This document shows, piece by piece, positions 51,763-60,079 of a stretch of DNA of 64,000 nt. A program made the position numbers and the translations under genes. The notes beneath the pieces were generated by a model. The model ran no database searches. It was not told where the DNA came from and saw only the letters and a program-made list of their open reading frames with translations. This DNA comes from a bacterium (GTDB lineage: Bacteria > Pseudomonadota > Alphaproteobacteria > Rs-D84): contig JAAVBP010000001.1 in the NCBI GenBank assembly GCA_014803525.1, positions 1-64,000 on the forward strand. The letters run 5' to 3'. The stretch's first letter is position 1. Each line of letters opens with the position of its first letter.

Positions 51763-52857
51763 ATGAAAACTAAAATCATTTATATTTCTGGCAGTGAAGT
51801 ATTTGAAATGGCCGACGTACGTGCCGCATTGGACGAAGTTAGACGTACATTGGGATTATCATCTGATACAATTTTATTCGGTGTACCAGTTGACCAAGAT
51901 GATGCAATTTCAAACCCTGCGGCTGATATAAGTGTTACGGCAATTGAAACAGTAATTGAAGCAGAACAAACCCCTGATTCAGAAATCATAAATACAGAAT
52001 CCGATGATACCATCCCAGAAATTGCGGAACCGGCTCAGATAACAACATCCCCCGCCGATTCAATATCAGAAATTGATGTCGCGCCCATTAAAAAATCACG
52101 CGGTCGCCCGCGCAAGGCCCTGCAAGATACCACCCCAGAAGAAGAGATTCCGGATTCAGCCCCCCAATCATTAAGCACAGAGCAAATCGCCCCGGCATCC
52201 GAAAAAGTAATTCCAATATTGTCTGTGTTGGCCGCCAGTGCAGAGCAATCAACACCAGCAGATGAATTTATCACGAATAATGATGCCGCATCACCGATGG
52301 CAGAATCGGATATCGCAATTGTAGAACAGGCATATGAATCCGAACCGGATATCTTGGCCGAACAAAAGACAATTCCGGCAACCGAAGATATCACTGCCGT
52401 GGCGAAACACGTTGACACCCCAGATGATATTAACATGACCGCGTCCGTCATCGAAGATATGATTGCGGATGATGTTCCGGACACCGTCATAGAACAAACG
52501 CTGGAACAATTATTGGAAAGTATGACACCGCTGCGCGAAGATCATAACGAATTTGAACACACGCCCGCCGCAGCCATCGAAATTGACGATGCGGCAACGA
52601 TTGATGCACTGGACGATCCGGATGCGACACTGGAACAACTGGCGACAGAATTTGCAGACAACGAAGATTCTATTCAGCCTGTGAATATTGCGCCGGCACA
52701 TGGAAAAATCGGAAAATTAAAAAACATTTTGCCATTTAAAAAGGCACGTCGCGAAGATACCGGTATAATGGGCGACCTGTTTGGATGGGCGGGTGTTGCT
52801 GCAAATGATGATGATTTTGCTATGCCCGGATTTTTTTCAACCGCTGCTAAAAAATAA
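51763..52857 (+). CDS. Acidic protein with AT-hook-like motif
   Basis: The 364-residue protein starts with a short ordered part (TKIIYISGSEVFEMADVRAA LDE region) and is then largely acidic and disordered, with an AT-hook-like KKSRGRPRKAL at about residue 110 and a basic patch near the C-terminus (GKLKNILPFKKARRE). It may be a DNA- or envelope-related linker protein; no family is recognised. The ATG follows GGGGGGATATTTTTC. It is followed 6 bases on by a membrane protein and may share an operon. Confidence 0.65.
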   Translation: MKTKIIYISGSEVFEMADVRAALDEVRRTLGLSSDTILFGVPVDQDDAISNPAADISVTAIETVIEAEQTPDSEIINTESDDTIPEIAEPAQITTSPADSISEIDVAPIKKSRGRPRKALQDTTPEEEIPDSAPQSLSTEQIAPASEKVIPILSVLAASAEQSTPADEFITNNDAASPMAESDIAIVEQAYESEPDILAEQKTIPATEDITAVAKHVDTPDDINMTASVIEDMIADDVPDTVIEQTLEQLLESMTPLREDHNEFEHTPAAAIEIDDAATIDALDDPDATLEQLATEFADNEDSIQPVNIAPAHGKIGKLKNILPFKKARREDTGIMGDLFGWAGVAANDDDFAMPGFFSTAAKK

Positions 52858-52863
52858 TGATAA

Positions 52864-53880
52864 ATGGAAATAGAAAGAATCCTTAGATTAATGCAAAACG
52901 CCGGCTTTATTGTACATGGGGCCGACAGTCAATATATATACATAGAAGAGCCGTCGTGTATCCTGCGCGGCTTTGTCTCTTTTGCGGAATACGCATGGAT
53001 TGCGATAGTATGCGTGACGATATTATTATTGTTCGGCTGGGGGATATCAATGATTCGCGGTTCAAAAAACGATATTTTTATGAATCTGCGCAATCTAATG
53101 TTGATATTCGGTATCGTGTCGGCGGCCGCACCAATAATAAACGTACTGTTTGGCGATGACTTATTTGCACGTGGGTGCAAAACGGAAAAAATATACATAT
53201 CAGATGTTCAAGAATTATTGGCGGCACGCGATGCCAAGCTAAAGAGCAAGAACTCGAACAATCCGTACGAAGAAATTGATATTTATGATACCGGCCCAGA
53301 CAAAGACACTTGGCCAATAGATGACACCACAACACCGGCAATCGAAATACCACCGGTCGATGACGACACGCCCACACCCCAACCCACCCCAGAAGATCCG
53401 ACCCCGGAACGTCCGCCTGTATCCAAAGGCAATCGCGCGATCAAGGCCCACGGCGACGGTAAACACACACTGTATACATATCCAAACCAATCAAAAATAC
53501 GTCGACAAAAAGGTACCCCTGCGTGGCGCAACAATAATCCAGGCAATATAGTATCCGGCAAATTTACAAATGGCGCCGGTGGAATTGGAAAGTCCGGCCG
53601 TTTCGGCGTATTCCCAGACGAACAGACGGGTATGGATGCGATTGTAAAATTACTGAAAACCAGTACCTATCAACAGAAAACACTGGCCGGTGCAATACAT
53701 TCATGGGCACCACCATCCGATGGCAACAATACATCCAGTTACCAACACCAGGTATCCCAAGCAACCGGAGTTTCATTGGATACGCCTTTGAATCGCCTGA
53801 ACGATAACCAATTACGGGAAATTGCAAAAATTATACGCAAGATCGAAGGCTGGAACCCCGGCACAGAAACAAGAGAATAA
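52864..53880 (+). CDS. Membrane protein with C-terminal NNPGN lysozyme-like domain
   Basis: The 338-residue product has two membrane segments (about residues 40-60, AEYAWIAIVCVTILLLFGWG, and about 78-97, LRNLMLIFGIVSAAAPIINV), a VirB2/TrbC-like size and spacing, a Pro/Asp-rich linker (DDDTPTPQPTPEDPTPERPP) and the NNPGN domain (PAWRNNNPGNIVSGKF; GRFGVFPDEQTGMDA). The domain would act in the periplasm on peptidoglycan. It sits between the acidic protein and the single-pass protein and may form a complex with them. Confidence 0.7.
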   Translation: MEIERILRLMQNAGFIVHGADSQYIYIEEPSCILRGFVSFAEYAWIAIVCVTILLLFGWGISMIRGSKNDIFMNLRNLMLIFGIVSAAAPIINVLFGDDLFARGCKTEKIYISDVQELLAARDAKLKSKNSNNPYEEIDIYDTGPDKDTWPIDDTTTPAIEIPPVDDDTPTPQPTPEDPTPERPPVSKGNRAIKAHGDGKHTLYTYPNQSKIRRQKGTPAWRNNNPGNIVSGKFTNGAGGIGKSGRFGVFPDEQTGMDAIVKLLKTSTYQQKTLAGAIHSWAPPSDGNNTSSYQHQVSQATGVSLDTPLNRLNDNQLREIAKIIRKIEGWNPGTETRE

Positions 53881-53882
53881 AT

Positions 53883-54530
53883 ATGAACAATAATTCCCAT
53901 CAATCCGAACGTGGCGGCATTGCATTTAATATCACATTAATAATGTTGTTGATTGTGATTGGCATCCTGGCATATATGCTGATTGCCGAACGCCAAAACC
54001 CAACCGGACGCAATATCGGCAACAACGCCCCCCAGATTCAAACACCGCCAAAACACGCACAAAATGTACGTGAATCAGACAATGGCGTATTTAATGACGG
54101 CCTGGGGCACGCAACGGCATCAACAGAATATCCATTGGACGATGTTGGGGCGGGTCTGGCACGACGTGACATGTTTCGATATGATATAAATAATGATGGA
54201 CGCATGGACAGAATAACCAGATCACGAACCGAAACCGGCACCAGTCATTTTTCATATGAGTATAAAATCGAACTGAATACTGAAAATGGATTCGTTGATA
54301 TAACACCCCCCGGTTTCAATACTGTCGAAGGCGCAGAATGTTCGTTACAAAAAATCCGCTTTACATTTGAACCGACGTTCCAGGCGATAAAAATATCACG
54401 CCCATGGCAGGAAACATGGATAACACCAACGCCCGCCACACGCGATGTATACGACATAAAAAATAATATGATTGAATTAATCGACAGCCGGCCCATGCCA
54501 ACTGTATGTGATGTCGCAGAATTATTTTGA
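53883..54530 (+). CDS. Single-pass membrane protein with EF-hand-like loop
   Basis: The 215-residue protein has one membrane segment (FNITLIMLLIVIGILAYMLI) and an extracytoplasmic part with an EF-hand/dockerin-like calcium loop (YDINNDGRMDRITR) and two late cysteines (GAECSLQKIRF; MPTVCDVAELF). Start is 3 bases after the preceding stop, so it is co-transcribed. No family is recognised. Confidence 0.7.
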   Translation: MNNNSHQSERGGIAFNITLIMLLIVIGILAYMLIAERQNPTGRNIGNNAPQIQTPPKHAQNVRESDNGVFNDGLGHATASTEYPLDDVGAGLARRDMFRYDINNDGRMDRITRSRTETGTSHFSYEYKIELNTENGFVDITPPGFNTVEGAECSLQKIRFTFEPTFQAIKISRPWQETWITPTPATRDVYDIKNNMIELIDSRPMPTVCDVAELF

Positions 54531-55217
54531 TTCATCTACGATTATGTGCATATTGCGCGCAGAATAAATTATACTGCCCGACACGACATAATGGTCGCGA
54601 AAAACAATCCCAACATGCTTTAACAGTTCATGTAATTCCAGGGTTGTTTTTATATCGTCATCCGAAAAAGACGTCATTGCAGTGGGATGATTGTGTATCA
54701 TAATGATACTGTGCGCCTCTGTCTTTAATGCCTTTTGCAGAATGTTTTGGACATATATCGCAGATTCATTTGATGTGCCTTTGCTGTGCACCTCTTCTTC
54801 TATTAGGCAATCATTTGCCCCCAGATACAGAACATGAACTTCTTCCTTGGCCTTGCCACCAACAACCAGACGACAATAATTTTCAAACCCGCCATAGTCT
54901 TTATAGAAAGGCTGCTTAATCATATATTCTTTAAATCCAATCGTCATCAGGTCATGCATTTGTTTGATACAAATCGCACTGACCATGCCAACACCCTTAA
55001 CCGATGCTAATTCTTCCAGCGGCGCGGTTAATATCTGATATACACTGCCGAATTTTTTCATTAATGCACGCGCGGGTTGCCGAACATCACGCCGTGCAAT
55101 CGCGTATGTCAGCATTAATTCAATGCGTTCGTAATCAGCCAATTGATTTTTTACGAATTTATCGCGCAATCGCTGGCGATGGCCCGCACAAGATACATCA
55201 TCCGGCGTATTTGCCAT
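54522..55217 (-). CDS. radC: RadC family protein (JAB1/MPN DNA repair-linked)
   Basis: The 231-residue product has a helix-hairpin-helix part (LASVKGVGMVSAICIKQM) and the JAB metal motif MIHNHPTAMTSFSDDD. RadC's role is not settled. The ATG at 55217 is chosen because it gives the family start HRQRLRDKF and lies 2 bases after the map stop, consistent with the common map-radC pair. The frame extends upstream but without support. Confidence 0.9.
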   Translation of the reverse strand: MANTPDDVSCAGHRQRLRDKFVKNQLADYERIELMLTYAIARRDVRQPARALMKKFGSVYQILTAPLEELASVKGVGMVSAICIKQMHDLMTIGFKEYMIKQPFYKDYGGFENYCRLVVGGKAKEEVHVLYLGANDCLIEEEVHSKGTSNESAIYVQNILQKALKTEAHSIIMIHNHPTAMTSFSDDDIKTTLELHELLKHVGIVFRDHYVVSGSIIYSARNMHIIVDESK

Positions 55218-55219
55218 TA

Positions 55220-55981
55220 TTATACCATTTTCTCTGTAAAAATTATTACCCCATCTTCGGTAATCCCCAGTGTATGTTCCCACTGGGCTGACAGGCCACC
55301 ATCAACCGTACGCGCCGTCCAACCATCTGGATCAATTTTACATTCAGGGGAACCTGTGTTTATCATTGGCTCTATCGTGAATACCAGACCAGGCACCATC
55401 TTTACCTTGTCCCAACGACGGTCATAAAAGTGATAAATCTGGGGATCGTCATGCATAACTTTGCCAATACCATGACCGACAAAATCACGCGATATTGAAA
55501 AACCATGGGGTTTTACGACCGCCTCGATCGTTTTGCCAATTTCAGATAATGGCACACCCGGTGCACAAATTGATATCGCCGCATTTAATGCATCCTGGCA
55601 TGTTTGAACCAATTCGCGGGCACGCGGCGCAACATTACCAATCATAAACATGCGTGACGCATCACCATGAAAACCCTTATACTCGGCCGTCAGGTCAACA
55701 TTTACAATATCACCGTCTTTTAAAATAACATCATCACTGGGGATGCCATGAACAATTACGTCATTAACCGATGTACATATGTTTTTAGGATATCCCATAT
55801 ATCCTAAATCTGATGAACGCGCCCCATTGGCCTTTAAAAATTCCGCAACCAGGCGATCAATTTCACCGGTCGAAATGCCTGCCTTGATATGCGGTGTGAT
55901 AAAATCGAAACAACGCGCGACCAAATCCCCGGATGCCCGCAGACGCTTAAAATCCTTGGGTGCATAAACAGATGCCAACAT
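55220..55981 (-). CDS. map: Methionine aminopeptidase, type I
   Basis: Removes the initiator methionine from new proteins. The 253-residue product has CTSVNDVIVHGIPSDDVILK, the metal ligands VNVDLTAEYKGFHGDASRMF, DFVGHGIGKVMHDDP, and FTIEPMINTG. It starts just after holA and before radC, forming a compact holA-map-radC run on the minus strand. Confidence 0.96.
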   Translation of the reverse strand: MLASVYAPKDFKRLRASGDLVARCFDFITPHIKAGISTGEIDRLVAEFLKANGARSSDLGYMGYPKNICTSVNDVIVHGIPSDDVILKDGDIVNVDLTAEYKGFHGDASRMFMIGNVAPRARELVQTCQDALNAAISICAPGVPLSEIGKTIEAVVKPHGFSISRDFVGHGIGKVMHDDPQIYHFYDRRWDKVKMVPGLVFTIEPMINTGSPECKIDPDGWTARTVDGGLSAQWEHTLGITEDGVIIFTEKMV

Positions 55982-55982
55982 T

Positions 55983-56972
55983 TTAATTCCTTCTTTTAAT
56001 TGCCAATTTTGCGCCGCGCACCGCCAGTTTTAATGAAAAGTCACGCAGCAGTATTTCCGCCGGCATGCCGGTTGTACGCAGTTGTTTTTCCAATTCGTTC
56101 AACCGCCCCAACACCAGCGCGATTTCCGATGCCGGCCATATTTTCATGGCCATGTTGAATTTATCCGCCACCTTCCAAAACAGGCGTGGCAACTGGCCGT
56201 CAACAACCGCCGTCATCAATTTCTTAAAGTGTCCATCCAACAGACGAATTATCATATTTGGTTGCGCATTATCATATAACAGGCGATCCAGTGCCATCAT
56301 GGTCTGGCCGATATGGCCGGCGGTCAATGAATACAGAAAATCATCCATATCGGCCGCCCCCGTATCCGGCAGGCATTTTTCCACATCGTCCAAATCAACC
56401 GTCTTCTTGTCATCGACATAAATCGCAATCTTGCGTAGGAAACCACGCGTAATCCCGCGATCCCCCCCCAGGTGCGTTGTCATATATGCCATTGCGTCCG
56501 GACTGATCCGATCAATACCGTTTTCCGCCGACAATTCCCGCCGTATTAAATTGGCCAATGACCGCGCATCATCAGTATAACACGCCAACGCCGCCAGGTT
56601 ATCGGCCCCTTCAAATAATGTGCGCAAACCGCCCCCCGCACGCAGGTCACCCGCCGCAACAATCACCGTCGCACACAATCCAGGATGCGTCACCAAATCG
56701 GCAATCTGTTTGGCATCCGCGTCACCGGCGTTGGATATGATCACCATTTTGCGACCGCCGAACATGGATGGACTGCAACTTTCTGCGAATAACGCATCCT
56801 GGCGTTCACGCAAATCTGCGCTGTCCAGCGCAAACAGGTTATCCTTTTCAATTTCCAACTTTTTCACGGCCGTATCACAGAATTCATCAACCTGGCCCGC
56901 GTCGGGACCATATATCAGAACCGCACGTACTGATACGATACCATTGTTAAAATCCGTTTCCTTCCATTTCAT
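55983..56972 (-). CDS. holA: DNA polymerase III subunit delta
   Basis: Clamp-loader subunit that opens the beta clamp. The 329-residue product has VRAVLIYGPDAGQVDEFCDT, KMVIISNAGDADAKQIADLV and the late helical collar (PNMIIRLLDGHFKKLMTAVV). Its start overlaps the lptE stop by one base, the usual alphaproteobacterial order lptE-holA. leuS, which often precedes lptE, is absent. Confidence 0.92.
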   Translation of the reverse strand: MKWKETDFNNGIVSVRAVLIYGPDAGQVDEFCDTAVKKLEIEKDNLFALDSADLRERQDALFAESCSPSMFGGRKMVIISNAGDADAKQIADLVTHPGLCATVIVAAGDLRAGGGLRTLFEGADNLAALACYTDDARSLANLIRRELSAENGIDRISPDAMAYMTTHLGGDRGITRGFLRKIAIYVDDKKTVDLDDVEKCLPDTGAADMDDFLYSLTAGHIGQTMMALDRLLYDNAQPNMIIRLLDGHFKKLMTAVVDGQLPRLFWKVADKFNMAMKIWPASEIALVLGRLNELEKQLRTTGMPAEILLRDFSLKLAVRGAKLAIKRRN

Positions 56973-57442
56973 TATTTTTGCGCCGCTTCTTTCTCGTAAT
57001 CCGCCGTTGATGTTATTGCACGAACACTTATCTTATCCGCCAGAACATTTATAATATTCTGGACCGCACTGTTATAAGATGCGTTTGCGGCCACCAAATA
57101 TCGCACAAATGTATATGATTCCGCGGCAACCTCGCGTCCGGTGGCAATTTTGGTATCGCCATGAAATAATTCAAAGTTTGCAGTGATGGACACCTGTTGC
57201 CAGGTGGCGTCACCGGTATGCTGTAACGCGCGGTATTGGGTCACAGGCTCGTTCAATGCAACCTTTAACGTATATTGTGCGGCGGCGTCATGCTGGCCCC
57301 CGAATTTCGCATTCAGACGATTTCGCAAATCAATCCCATTAATCCCGGATATCGGCGCAACATAAATATCATTATCATGATTGACAAACATCGGCTGAAA
57401 TCCGCATCCGGCCAACAACAAACATATCAGGCATTTCTTCAT
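56972..57442 (-). CDS. lptE: LPS-assembly lipoprotein LptE
   Basis: Plug of the LptD outer-membrane translocon. The 156-residue product has a short lipoprotein signal (CLICLLLAGCGFQPMF), the family start GCGFQPM, and the alternating C-domain (NRLNAKFGGQHDAAAQYTLK; AAESYTFVRYLVAANASYNS). Its position before holA is the usual one. Confidence 0.9.
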   Translation of the reverse strand: MKKCLICLLLAGCGFQPMFVNHDNDIYVAPISGINGIDLRNRLNAKFGGQHDAAAQYTLKVALNEPVTQYRALQHTGDATWQQVSITANFELFHGDTKIATGREVAAESYTFVRYLVAANASYNSAVQNIINVLADKISVRAITSTADYEKEAAQK

Positions 57443-57513
57443 ATAATAACCATATTTTTAAGGTTGCAGTTTTTTCATATATTAGCTAGACTTTTTATAA
57501 ATCGCAAGGGGGA

Positions 57514-58755
57514 ATGATGAATATTTTTATAATGATTTTGGTCGCAATATTCATGGCCGGTTATTATATGTTTACCGCCCCATCCGGACGCGTTGCAGAA
57601 CAAGAAACAACATACGCAATAACCCGTGCGGATTTGCGTGCAATTGCAGAATGCGCGGCCGCAACACATAATGCAACCGTACGCAAAACCACTTTTTCAG
57701 ACCCATGTATTGAAAAAAATGAAATCAACAGTATGTTTATATGCCTGAATTCCAATCTGTCTGTAACCAAGTGCGAGATAATAAACAAAAAGAAACCAGC
57801 ATTCAGCTTTATCGTAACGGCGACCGCCCCCATCGACACGTCACGATATAACGATATGATGGAAATATTAGAGCAGGATTTTGCCGACGCCGGTACATTT
57901 GGTATTTTCCAAGACGCGGTTATCGTTTCCGGCGGCACCGCAACAAAACGCACGGTCCCCAGTGGTATAATATCAGAAATGAAACTGCAAAATGGTCAAT
58001 TGGTTTATATGACCCAATACGAAATACCGGATACAGACAAAGATTTTGCGACCAACGCGGGCATTGATATAAATTGTCCGGCCGGAACAACGGCGGCATA
58101 TCGATTTGGCCGTTGGCAATGTATCGGGTACAACACCAAAACAGATTGTACCGGCGACACAATATGGGACAGTGATCTGCAAGAATGCATTGCCGATGAA
58201 TCACGGCGTCCCTTGTGCGCCCAAAACCAGACCGCTGTATTGGTTGACAGCATATGGGAATGCATCAATCCATTTCCAGATAAAAATTGTCCGGATGGAA
58301 TGATTGCACGCCTGAACTATAATAATCTGGAATGGGAATGTGTAACAGATCCAACAAAAACACCGGACACCAAAAAGTGCGATCATGTTATTGGCGGTGC
58401 GGTTTATGGAAAGCCCGGAACCACATTGCGTGTTCCGCAAACATCATGCACAGATTGCGAAAAAATGATTGTGGATCCGGATACATGCCGCACCACATGC
58501 ATCCCCGATCCGACGCGAATAAACGATCCCAAATGTTATCCGGGTGCGGCGGATGAATGCAGTGGCCCCACCCGTGCGTTCTATTTCGGATTTCCAAATC
58601 GAAAGTATGCGGAAAATATCCCCGATATCGACAGCCGTAAAATCAATATCGACGCCACGCATTCCCAAAACAGAAAGTTTAACTGTATGGATTGCGGCGA
58701 CGGCATAATTGATACGGAAAAATCCGTTTCGCCATATACGGCGGTGTGTAAATAG
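57514..58755 (+). CDS. Membrane-anchored or secreted Cys-rich protein of unknown function
   Basis: The 413-residue protein begins with a hydrophobic segment (NIFIMILVAIFMAGYYMFTA) that could be a signal anchor, then a pilin-like helical stretch (ADLRAIAECAAATHNATVRK) and a long Cys-rich region with repeats of the form CxxGxxWExxxxxC (DCTGDTIWDSDLQECIADES; ENIxW-type ECVTDPTKTP). The N-terminal layout resembles a class of minor pilins only loosely. The ATG follows AAGGGGGAATG; ATG at 57517 is also possible. Confidence 0.65.
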   Translation: MMNIFIMILVAIFMAGYYMFTAPSGRVAEQETTYAITRADLRAIAECAAATHNATVRKTTFSDPCIEKNEINSMFICLNSNLSVTKCEIINKKKPAFSFIVTATAPIDTSRYNDMMEILEQDFADAGTFGIFQDAVIVSGGTATKRTVPSGIISEMKLQNGQLVYMTQYEIPDTDKDFATNAGIDINCPAGTTAAYRFGRWQCIGYNTKTDCTGDTIWDSDLQECIADESRRPLCAQNQTAVLVDSIWECINPFPDKNCPDGMIARLNYNNLEWECVTDPTKTPDTKKCDHVIGGAVYGKPGTTLRVPQTSCTDCEKMIVDPDTCRTTCIPDPTRINDPKCYPGAADECSGPTRAFYFGFPNRKYAENIPDIDSRKINIDATHSQNRKFNCMDCGDGIIDTEKSVSPYTAVCK

Positions 58756-58767
58756 TTCCGTTATCTA

Positions 58768-59019
58768 TTATCTGTGGCACATGCATGGCGGAATCCAATC
58801 ATCATCAAACAGTTGTTTTATATACTCTGCGTCTTTACCGGCGGCGTGCATAAATTGATATAATTGATATGCAGTCATTGTAACCATGCCCTTTTCCAGG
58901 GCAAAATATACACCCGGTGAAATGTGCATTTTGTCGGCAACCTTTTGCGGCATCAATCCTTTGCGGGCGCGACGCATGTGTTTTTTCAGTTTATCTTGAA
59001 ATTCTGCTTCTGTTTTCAT
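58768..59019 (-). CDS. Small XRE-like helix-turn-helix protein (leader A gene 2)
   Basis: The 83-residue protein has an HTH-like stretch (LMPQKVADKMHISPGVYFAL, EKGMVTMTAYQLYQFMHAAG), the same size class as the gene at 26243, and ends with Cys-containing WIPPCMCHR. TTAAGGGGGATACA precedes the ATG at 59019. It is directly preceded by leader A copy 2 with a terminator. It ends just before the Cys-rich gene on the other strand. Confidence 0.7.
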   Translation of the reverse strand: MKTEAEFQDKLKKHMRRARKGLMPQKVADKMHISPGVYFALEKGMVTMTAYQLYQFMHAAGKDAEYIKQLFDDDWIPPCMCHR

Positions 59020-59040
59020 TGTATCCCCCTTAATCTTTTT

Positions 59041-59229
59041 GAAATAAAAAGTCCGCATTGATGAGATGCGGTTGGAGGTTAGCTACTACAGTATCATAGT
59101 CCCGCTTATTTATATATGTCACGGGCCTCCAACCAACGTTGGAGTTTTTTGATACTGAAGGCAGCTACACCTCGCACCGGCCATCACCCGATGCATGGCC
59201 ATTATAATTGATTATTTTCAAATTTGCAA
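59041..59229 (-). ncRNA. Structured leader RNA, family A, copy 2 (with promoter and terminator)
   Basis: On the minus strand: TTGCAA-N17-TATAAT (59229-59201), same spacing as in copy 1, and after 7 bases hairpin GCATCGG-GTGATGG-CCGGTGC; then TAGCT/AGCTA and CAGTATCA/TGATACTG enclosing CTCCAAC/GTTGGAG and CCCG/CGGG; then CCTCCAACCG into terminator CCGCAT-CTCATCA-ATGCGG and T5. Several helices differ from copy 1 in both strands (GCTGT/ACAGC to CCCG/CGGG; CCGTCT/AGACGG to CCGCAT/ATGCGG), while loops GTGATGR, CTCATCA and GTGAYATAT are kept. Confidence 0.8.
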
Positions 59230-59244
59230 TGATGAAAACTGTTC

Positions 59245-59982
59245 TTACCGCTGTCTGGAATTTGCCAACCATGTGAAAAATCGTTCTTTTTCAGCCATTG
59301 CCTGGACATATACATCTGCATCATATCCGGACGGCGCATCTATGATACTGTCCAATAATTCCAGATATCTGTCCTGTCTGTCTTCTGCGATATCATTGAT
59401 ATCATCAAATGATGCGGCAACGCACGGCCCCATCACCATTTTATAAATAGAATCACGATACGGCCCATTTTTATCCCTGAAATCTGTGACATTTTGCCGT
59501 GCAATTATTTTGATACAATCGCGCAGACACGCCAACATAGAATACATTTTGCGATCCAAGCAAACATATCCGCCATCGGTTGGGATATTACATTGCCACC
59601 GACCATTTGGTAACGCATTCATCCGCAAAAAGCGGCCCAGATTTTTTCTGATATTGAAAACAATTTCCGTGCCATGGCCCATATCAATATTTATCCGTCC
59701 ATCACAGAATGCATAAATATTATTACGACCATTTAAAACAAATGGCGAAACCGTACCAAATCGCACCGGATTAAACGACATTTCATGCCACAATGCGTTA
59801 CATATTATATTGCCATCAATCTGGCCAATATGCAGTTTAACCCCATAAAACGTATCTTCGCGGTTGCGAAATTGTCTGTACGCATTACTTAATCGGCGCG
59901 CAGAAACGGATCCGAAATACGGATAATCCCCCCTATACGATATTTTCTGTAATACGGCCTGATTATCACATTGACTCTTCAT
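59245..59982 (-). CDS. Uncharacterised cytoplasmic protein
   Basis: The 245-residue protein has no signal or membrane segment. It is alpha/beta with a repeated aromatic/Asn pattern (FNPVRFGTVSPFVLNGRNNI; RNVTDFRDK-like RQNVTDFRDKNGPYRDSIYK) and a C-terminal helical part (DRYLELLDSIIDAPSGYDAD). No family is recognised. The ATG at 59982 is chosen over an upstream start because it removes a poor N-terminal extension. It begins next to the leader A copy 2 promoter, on the same strand. Confidence 0.6.
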   Translation of the reverse strand: MKSQCDNQAVLQKISYRGDYPYFGSVSARRLSNAYRQFRNREDTFYGVKLHIGQIDGNIICNALWHEMSFNPVRFGTVSPFVLNGRNNIYAFCDGRINIDMGHGTEIVFNIRKNLGRFLRMNALPNGRWQCNIPTDGGYVCLDRKMYSMLACLRDCIKIIARQNVTDFRDKNGPYRDSIYKMVMGPCVAASFDDINDIAEDRQDRYLELLDSIIDAPSGYDADVYVQAMAEKERFFTWLANSRQR

Positions 59983-60079
59983 TTCTGCACCCCTGTATAA
60001 AACGTATATATCACACCCTGGGATTATTTTCAAATACAATATCCGGATGCGCAACGCATCCGGATACATTTTGTGCCGA

